Source: Anastatus disparis
Lineage: Eukaryota > Arthropoda > Insecta > Hymenoptera > Eupelmidae
Reading direction: 5' to 3'
DNA length: 64,000 nt
NCBI GenBank assembly: GCA_017163975.1
Contig: JAFFSR010000374.1
Coordinates: 288,501 to 352,500 of the forward strand
The translations under genes and the position numbers were made by a program. Each line of letters begins with the position of its first letter. The stretch's first letter is position 1. The notes below the pieces were generated by a model. That model was not told the origin of the DNA and made no database searches. It was given only the letters and a program-made list of their open reading frames with translations. Positions 58,621 through 64,000 of the stretch are shown here, piece by piece.

Positions 58621-59236
58621 GTGGTTGAAGGTATGCAAATCAAAAACGAGGTTAAAAAGAAATAATAAGATAACGTGGTTTAAAAGAAAAAATAAGAAAA
58701 CGTGGTCAAGATAAAAATAAAATAAAAGAACGTGGTTCAAAAAAAACAAGAAAACGTGGTTGATAAAATAGAAGAAACGTGGTTATTGAAGCAAAAACGT
58801 GGTAGACTATTTAAGTCAAAAAGATAACTAAAAGGCAAAAGTAAAGTGAAAAATATATAGAAAAGTGAAAAGGAAAAATTATTGTTAGTCAATAAAAAGA
58901 AAAAAGAAGAAAATTAAGCAGAAAATACGTTCGGTGCTAACGGATTAAAAATTAAAGCCACGTGGTCGCATAACGTAAGGTTAGAAAAAAAAAAAAAAAA
59001 ATTATTTTGAGGTTAAAACAGAGCACGTGTCTGAAAGATAAAAGGAAAGATAAAGAAAACAAGTGAATAAAAGGTAAAAAATAATAAATAATAAGAAGAA
59101 GATAGTGAATAATAATTTTGAAAAAATAGACTGTACGAGAAAAGTAAAAAAAAGTGACAAAATAAAAAGATTAAAAACGTGAATTCACTAAGGAAATTAA
59201 TAAGTGAATTTAATAAGATAATTAAAAGAAAATTTA
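58621..59236 (+). other. Copia 5' leader with repeated AACGTGGT
   Basis: A purine-rich, C-poor leader. AACGTGGT occurs at 58672, 58699, 58729, 58753, 58776 and 58796, with related CGTGGT at ~58619 and CACGTGGTCGC at ~58959. Spacing is 20-30 bp. Possibly an RNA-packaging or regulatory element; no coding. Confidence 0.7.
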
Positions 59237-61759
59237 ATGAAACAGACAAAAGCTGAAAATATAGTGCTTATTAAAGAAGAAAGAAATCGTTTAAGAAAAG
59301 TTTTCCTCAAAGAACTGAAAAAAGTGTTAAGTGCAGTAAAAGAAATTGATAAAAATATAAAATTAGAAAAAGAAAGAGAAATGGCTAAGCAAGTAAAAAT
59401 TGATGATGTTTATATTCCCATTTTTGATGGATGCAATTATTCAAGCTGGGAATTCAGATTACTGAATATTTTAGAATATAAAGAATGTAAAGAGCAAGCA
59501 ATAAGAGTATTAACTGAAGCAGATAGTCAAGATGTTTGGAAGAAAGCAGATTTAAAAGCTAAAAATATACTGATAAGCTCAATATCAGATAAGCAATTAG
59601 AGTACATTAAAGAATGTAAAACAACATATGAAATGATGAGAAAGCTAGACAGCATGTACTCAACAAAATCTACAGCTCTACAGATAATATGTAGAAGTAA
59701 ATTAGAAGATGTAAAATTAAAGAATTATGACAAAGTTGAAGATTTTTTTGTAGATTTTGAACAAGCCTGTAATAAGTTTAAAGAAGCTGGTGGAACTTTA
59801 AATGAACCAGAAAAGATAAGATATATAATAAAAGCACTGCCACCCAGTTACAGTTTTATTGGTGACTTTATAGATGTCATACCAGAAGAGCAAAGGACAG
59901 TAGAATATGTAAAGTCCAAAATTCAAGAGAAAAATATGACAAGACCTGAAAGTGAAAGTAAAAGAAATGTCAGCACTTTCAGCATAAAAACAAAAGGACA
60001 ATGTTTTAATTGTGGGAAAGAAGGCCACAACAAGAAAGATTGTTGGAGAGCACCACAATATAACCAAGGCAGAGGAACGCATACCAGTCAAAGAAGAGGA
60101 GCCTACTACAACAGAGGTTATGGTCAACGCGGATTTCAACGAGGATCTCCACGATCAAATTCAAGGGGGTATTCACAACAAGGCCATGGACAGAACAGAA
60201 CAAGTCAACCAAGAGAAGAATCTTCTAGTCAACGTAACGACAACCGCAATGCAGAATCATGGGTAACGATGGTAAACCAAAATGAGGTAATAGAAACAGA
60301 AATTAATGAAAGTAAAAATGAAATAAACTGGCTTTTAGATAGTGGTTGTACTGACCATATAGTTAATAATGATAATTATTTTGAAAAATTTATTGTATTA
60401 AAAGAACCAGTTAATGTAAAATTGCCAGATGGAAAAATATTAAAAGCTACTAAAATAGGTAACATTATAACGTATTTTAAAACTTATTATTATGAAAAGA
60501 AAGTTGATCTTAAAAATGTCTATTATGTAAAAGAATTAAGTAGAAATTTGTTAAGTTTTTCTAAAATAACTGTAAATAACACAATTGTATCGAGAAATCA
60601 AACAGCAAAGATTTATAATAAAAATAGAGAATTAGTAGCTGTAGCAGAAAAAATAAATAATTTGTATTTAATGAAAAGTTTTATTGATGAATATAAAGGT
60701 AAAAATATTTATGCAAATACGCTAAAATTAACAGATAAAGAAAAATGGCACAGAGCATTAGGCCATGTAAATTTTCAATATTTAAATAAATTAGTTAATG
60801 AAAAATTATTGAATGGTTTACCAGATAAATTAGAAAATAATAATATGAAATGTGCAAACTGTATTCAAAGTAAAATGGCTAATGTACCGTTTGAAAATAA
60901 GAAAACTAGATCTACTGAGACTTTAGAATTAATTCATACAGATTTAAATGGTCCACACAGCACAGCTGGTTATGGTGGAGAAAGATATTTTTTAACGTTT
61001 ATAGACGATTATAGTAAATGCAGTAGAGTTTATTGTATTAAAAGTAAATCTGAAACAGCAGGATGTTTTATAGAATACGTAAATTTAGTAGAAAATCAAT
61101 TTAATAAAAGAGTAAAAAAGCTACAATGTGATAATGGTAAAGAGTATTTAAATCAAGAAATTTATAAATTTATTAAATATAAAGGAATTGAATTATTACC
61201 TTGTCCACCCTACGTCCATGAATTAAATGGAGTAGCGGAAAGATTTAATAGATCAGCTATGGATATAGGCAGATGTTTAGTAAGAGAAGCCAAGATACCT
61301 ATAAGGTATTGGCCAGAAGTAATGAAAACAGTTTCTTATTTAAAAAACCGTACAATAGCCAACACACATGAAAATAAAACTCCATACGAAATACTTTTAA
61401 AATCAAAACCTGATGTAAAACATTTGAAAATATATGGAAGCAAAGTTTTTGTAAGGGTACCAGAAGTATTAAGAAAAAGTAAATGGGACGATAAAGCTAA
61501 ATTAGGTATACTTGTAGGTTATACACATAATGGTTATAGAGTTTTAATTGATAATAAAATTATAAATGCCAGACATGTTAAAGTAGTTGAAGACGATACA
61601 GAATTAATTTGTACTGAACAAAATGATGAAAATTACATTGAATTAAATTTAGAAAATAATAATAGTCAAAGTAAAATTGATTCTGAAAATGAAAATGAAA
61701 ATGAAATTAATGATAATGAAAATTATGATAGTGAAAATTCTAATAGTAAAATAAAATAA
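59237..61759 (+). CDS. Copia Gag-protease-integrase polyprotein
   Basis: 840 residues. Residues ~45-235 form a UBN2/copia-type Gag (YIPIFDGCNYSSWEFRLL near the start). A CCHC knuckle CFNCGKEGHNKKDC lies at 256-269, followed by an Arg/Gly/Gln-rich nucleic-acid-binding tail. Aspartic protease: WLLDSGCTDHIV, active Asp ~368. Integrase zinc domain WHRALGHVNF ... CANC from ~504. Integrase core: D569 (HTDLNGP), D632 (CDNGKEY) and E668 (NGVAERFNR) in DD35E spacing, with a conserved GKKVFVRVP-like tail and an Asn/Glu-rich end. Met at 59237 is the first in frame; Met at 59381 is an alternative just before the conserved Gag region. The frame ends at TAA 61757-61759, one register away from the downstream polymerase frame. 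Confidence 0.93.
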   Translation: MKQTKAENIVLIKEERNRLRKVFLKELKKVLSAVKEIDKNIKLEKEREMAKQVKIDDVYIPIFDGCNYSSWEFRLLNILEYKECKEQAIRVLTEADSQDVWKKADLKAKNILISSISDKQLEYIKECKTTYEMMRKLDSMYSTKSTALQIICRSKLEDVKLKNYDKVEDFFVDFEQACNKFKEAGGTLNEPEKIRYIIKALPPSYSFIGDFIDVIPEEQRTVEYVKSKIQEKNMTRPESESKRNVSTFSIKTKGQCFNCGKEGHNKKDCWRAPQYNQGRGTHTSQRRGAYYNRGYGQRGFQRGSPRSNSRGYSQQGHGQNRTSQPREESSSQRNDNRNAESWVTMVNQNEVIETEINESKNEINWLLDSGCTDHIVNNDNYFEKFIVLKEPVNVKLPDGKILKATKIGNIITYFKTYYYEKKVDLKNVYYVKELSRNLLSFSKITVNNTIVSRNQTAKIYNKNRELVAVAEKINNLYLMKSFIDEYKGKNIYANTLKLTDKEKWHRALGHVNFQYLNKLVNEKLLNGLPDKLENNNMKCANCIQSKMANVPFENKKTRSTETLELIHTDLNGPHSTAGYGGERYFLTFIDDYSKCSRVYCIKSKSETAGCFIEYVNLVENQFNKRVKKLQCDNGKEYLNQEIYKFIKYKGIELLPCPPYVHELNGVAERFNRSAMDIGRCLVREAKIPIRYWPEVMKTVSYLKNRTIANTHENKTPYEILLKSKPDVKHLKIYGSKVFVRVPEVLRKSKWDDKAKLGILVGYTHNGYRVLIDNKIINARHVKVVEDDTELICTEQNDENYIELNLENNNSQSKIDSENENENEINDNENYDSENSNSKIK

Positions 61760-63416
61760 TGATTCTGGTAATGTAAATAAAAGATTTAAAAAACGAAAAG
61801 ATAATTTAGAAGTTGAAAGAATCTCAACAAGAAAGAAAAGTCCTATAGAAAGATATGGTAACCCAACAACACATTATATATATGTAAATTATGTAAACGC
61901 TAATGTACCGAATACATTCGAGGAGGCGATAAACTCCACAGAAAGTAAAGAATGGCAAAATGCTATGAATTCTGAAATTAATAGTTTAAATAAAAATAAA
62001 ACATGGACTATTGTAGATGAACCTAAAGATAAGAAAATAATTGATGTTAAATGGATATTTAAAAAGAAAGGAGATAATTCTTATAAAGCTAGATTAGTAG
62101 TAAAAGGCTTTCAGCAAAAAGAATATTTAGAAAATGTATACTCTCCAGTAGGAAAAATGCAAACTTTAAAAATTTTGTTAAGCTATTGTTGTGTAAATAA
62201 TTTAGATATAGAACAAATGGACGTTGAGACAGCATTTCTCAATGGTATAGTAAAATCAGAAGTTTATATTTATGAACCAAAAGGTTATGAAACTGGAGAA
62301 AATAAAGTATGTAAACTCCAAAAGGCACTCTATGGTCTTAGAGAAAGTCCACGAGCATGGTATGAAACATTTAATAACTATGTTGAAAAATTAAATTTTG
62401 TTAGAAGCAATCATGACTATTGTTTATATATAAATAACACAAGCAATGATCCTATATATATGTTGGTATTTGTAGATGATATTTTAATTTGCTGCAAAGA
62501 TAAAAATAAGATCAAGGATATAAAAACAAAATCAATGCAAAGATTTGCAATGAAAGATTTAGGTAAAATAACAGGATATATTGGAATTGATATTAATCAT
62601 GATAAAGAAAAAGGTGTAATGACTTTAAGTCAACAAAAATATATTGAATCATTGGCTGTGAAATATCATTTAGAAAATGCAAAGCTCTATGAAACTCCGA
62701 TAGAGACAAGTTTAAAACTTGAACAAGCAACTGAAACAGATGAAAGAATTAGTTATAGAAATTTAATAGGCGAACTTTTATACATTAGTACAGGGACAAG
62801 ACCTGATATATCATATAGTGTTAATTATTTAAGTAGATATCAAAGTTGCTACAACGAAACACATTTTAAGTATGCTTTAAGAATACTGAAATATTTATAT
62901 AAAACGAAAGATTTAAAACTAACGTATTACAATAATGTAAAGAAAGAAAAATTAGATTGTATGGTCGATTCAGATTACGCAGGTGATCATATTGATAGAA
63001 AATCCACAACAGGATTCGTAATTAGAGTATATGGTAATGTAGTTTATTGGAAAACACATAAACAGAAAACTGTTACAAAAAATTCTACTTTCGCTGAATA
63101 TATTGCTATGTCAGAAGCAGTGACAGAAATATTATTTATAAAAGATTTGTTAAATGATGCATTTAAATTTAATATAGATAGACCAATTAAAATTTATGAA
63201 GATAATTCTGGTGCGATAGCTATAGGTAAATTTGGTAATCTAACAAAAAATTCAAAGCACATTGAAGAGCAATATCATTATATTAATGAAAATTATGAAA
63301 ATGGTGTAATAGATATTTTAAAAATTGAAACTGATAAAAATATAGCTGATATATTAACCAAAGGTCTATGTAAAGAAAAATTTATTAAAAACAGAAAAGA
63401 ATTAAGATTAATTTAA
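61755..63416 (+). CDS. Copia reverse transcriptase-RNase H
   Basis: This register is open from 61755, five bases before the upstream stop, to TAA at 63414-63416; the first Met is at 61965. The pre-Met part has the usual linker and a FEEAINSTESKEWQNAM block, so translation is expected as a fusion and not from 61965. Reverse transcriptase: DVKWIFKKK, MDVETAFLNG, ALYGLRESPRAWY and the catalytic FVDDILI (Asp at 62475-62480). RNase H: DSDYAGDHIDRKSTTGF, STFAEYIAMSEA, YEDNSGAIAI and KHIEEQYHYINE. All key residues are present. The break from the upstream frame in the A-rich run at 61745-61760 is a one-base register change; it could be a mutation, an error, or frameshifting. Confidence 0.92.
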   Translation, partial: NNDSGNVNKRFKKRKDNLEVERISTRKKSPIERYGNPTTHYIYVNYVNANVPNTFEEAINSTESKEWQNAMNSEINSLNKNKTWTIVDEPKDKKIIDVKWIFKKKGDNSYKARLVVKGFQQKEYLENVYSPVGKMQTLKILLSYCCVNNLDIEQMDVETAFLNGIVKSEVYIYEPKGYETGENKVCKLQKALYGLRESPRAWYETFNNYVEKLNFVRSNHDYCLYINNTSNDPIYMLVFVDDILICCKDKNKIKDIKTKSMQRFAMKDLGKITGYIGIDINHDKEKGVMTLSQQKYIESLAVKYHLENAKLYETPIETSLKLEQATETDERISYRNLIGELLYISTGTRPDISYSVNYLSRYQSCYNETHFKYALRILKYLYKTKDLKLTYYNNVKKEKLDCMVDSDYAGDHIDRKSTTGFVIRVYGNVVYWKTHKQKTVTKNSTFAEYIAMSEAVTEILFIKDLLNDAFKFNIDRPIKIYEDNSGAIAIGKFGNLTKNSKHIEEQYHYINENYENGVIDILKIETDKNIADILTKGLCKEKFIKNRKELRLI

Positions 63417-63469
63417 AAACATGTAAAAGCGAAATTGAATATAAAATAAAAGAAATAAAAGCCGCAAAT

Positions 63470-63480
63470 TTAAGGAGGCG
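63470..63480 (+). promoter_or_regulatory. Copia polypurine tract
   Basis: TTAAGGAGGCG ends exactly where the 3' LTR begins, the expected plus-strand primer. Confidence 0.75.
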
Positions 63481-63821
63481 TGTTGTAATATGTAAATGTT
63501 GCGTCTTATATCTGTAAGCGTATCACCTTCTGTCGGTAAATGCGTACTCGACCATACATATGAATCAGCAAATCAGCTGAGAAAGAGAGGCTCTAGTCGA
63601 GCTCAAGCAGTCTGTAAAACAGAGTCTAGCGAGCGCCATGTAGCGATAAAGACAAGCTCTTTACAATAGCACATGTAAAGTAAAGCTCAGCCATTTGTAA
63701 CGTATTAGATTAATAATTACTGTACTTAAAGATAATTAGAATATATATCAACCAGTTTAATATTATTAAAAAAGGGTGTTTTCCTTTCCGATCCTGGAGC
63801 ACAAAACCTCTATTCCCAACA
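63481..63821 (+). repeat. Copia 3' LTR
   Basis: Same length as the 5' LTR with two substitutions. Followed by the target duplication GATTT. Confidence 0.97.
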
Positions 63822-63826
63822 GATTT

Positions 63827-64000
63827 ACCACAAAAAAATTAATGTATAAGTTTTTTTTTAACAACAATAAAAAATAAATATGTAAGCTGGTAATATAACA
63901 TAAATTTGTAAGCTTCTTTTAGCGACAATGAAATTTAACGACGTATTCAATAAATATTTAAAATTATTTAAACTTTTTTTAGTAAAAATACAAAGCAACT
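63827..64000. other. AT-rich flank of copia insertion
   Basis: Continuation of the pre-insertion sequence at 58262. No gene visible. Confidence 0.4.

Larger units (their letters stand above)
58263..63826 (+). mobile_element. Young, near-complete Ty1/copia retrotransposon
   Basis: Two 341-bp LTRs (58268-58608, 63481-63821) enclose primer site, gag-protease-integrase frame, reverse transcriptase-RNase H frame and a purine tract. GATTT at 58263-58267 and 63822-63826 is the 5-bp target duplication. By eye the LTRs differ at two positions (CAGTTTGT/CAGTCTGT and GATCCCGG/GATCCTGG), so insertion was recent. Domain order integrase before reverse transcriptase defines copia. Confidence 0.97.

Noticed and set aside
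59013..60212. Minus-strand frames opposite the copia gag region
   Set aside because: Antisense shadows of an A-rich coding sequence with clear plus-strand domains.

Overview
The window looks like a stretch of AT-rich insect heterochromatin; a hymenopteran is a guess I cannot prove. The basis is a Copia element with a primer site matching the 3' end of animal initiator tRNA-Met, a jockey-like LINE, arthropod-type DNA transposons, gt-ag exons, and very low gene content. There are no operons and no bacterial features.

Layout. 1-4.2 kb: the 3' part of a gag-only LTR retroelement (gag 735-2489, 3' LTR about 3306-4159). 4.2-4.5 kb: a palindromic MITE. 4.56-26.68 kb: a 22-kb satellite of an 8/16-bp unit (TATGGGTA/TATGGGTT), always in the same orientation. 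It is split by a decayed DNA transposon (6.0-9.5 kb), a 2.1-kb TIR element with TA target duplication (10954-13065), and MITEs at 16.7, 22.8, 23.5, 25.3 and 26.2 kb. 26.7-35.4 kb: mostly non-coding, with TTAA-flanked MITEs, one convincing isolated host exon on the minus strand (28411-28585), a strong hairpin (29383-29446), a 1.5-kb foldback element (31724-33228) and LTR-like sequence. 36.0-39.8 kb: a dead jockey-like LINE. 39.8-47.2 kb: a second AT-rich satellite with units of about 1.3 kb. It is interrupted by a 543-bp TGTTAC/GTAACA element, a 3.7-kb DNA transposon with 0.75-kb TIRs and a nearly intact transposase, and a palindromic MITE; empty-site comparison gives the target duplications. 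47.2-52.7 kb: a decayed second copy of the first gag element, a tRNA-like repeat, more MITEs, a Ty3-type gag fragment and an LTR-like block. 52.7-58.2 kb: AT-rich sequence with a reverse-transcriptase remnant, a C2H2 zinc-finger gene broken by a frameshift, a 166-bp satellite, (CA)n and (TA)n tracts, and a candidate spliced OB-fold (RPA-like) gene. 58268-63821: a very young, structurally complete Ty1/copia element with 341-bp LTRs differing at two sites and a GATTT target duplication.

Almost every long reading frame belongs to a mobile element or is an artefact of satellite sequence. The likely host coding pieces are the 28.4-kb exon and, less surely, the zinc-finger and OB-fold genes at 54-58 kb. 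I did not find a clearly new molecular system. The best leads are the 22-kb G-tract satellite with locally homogenised variants, the isolated host exon, and the nested insertions with readable empty sites.
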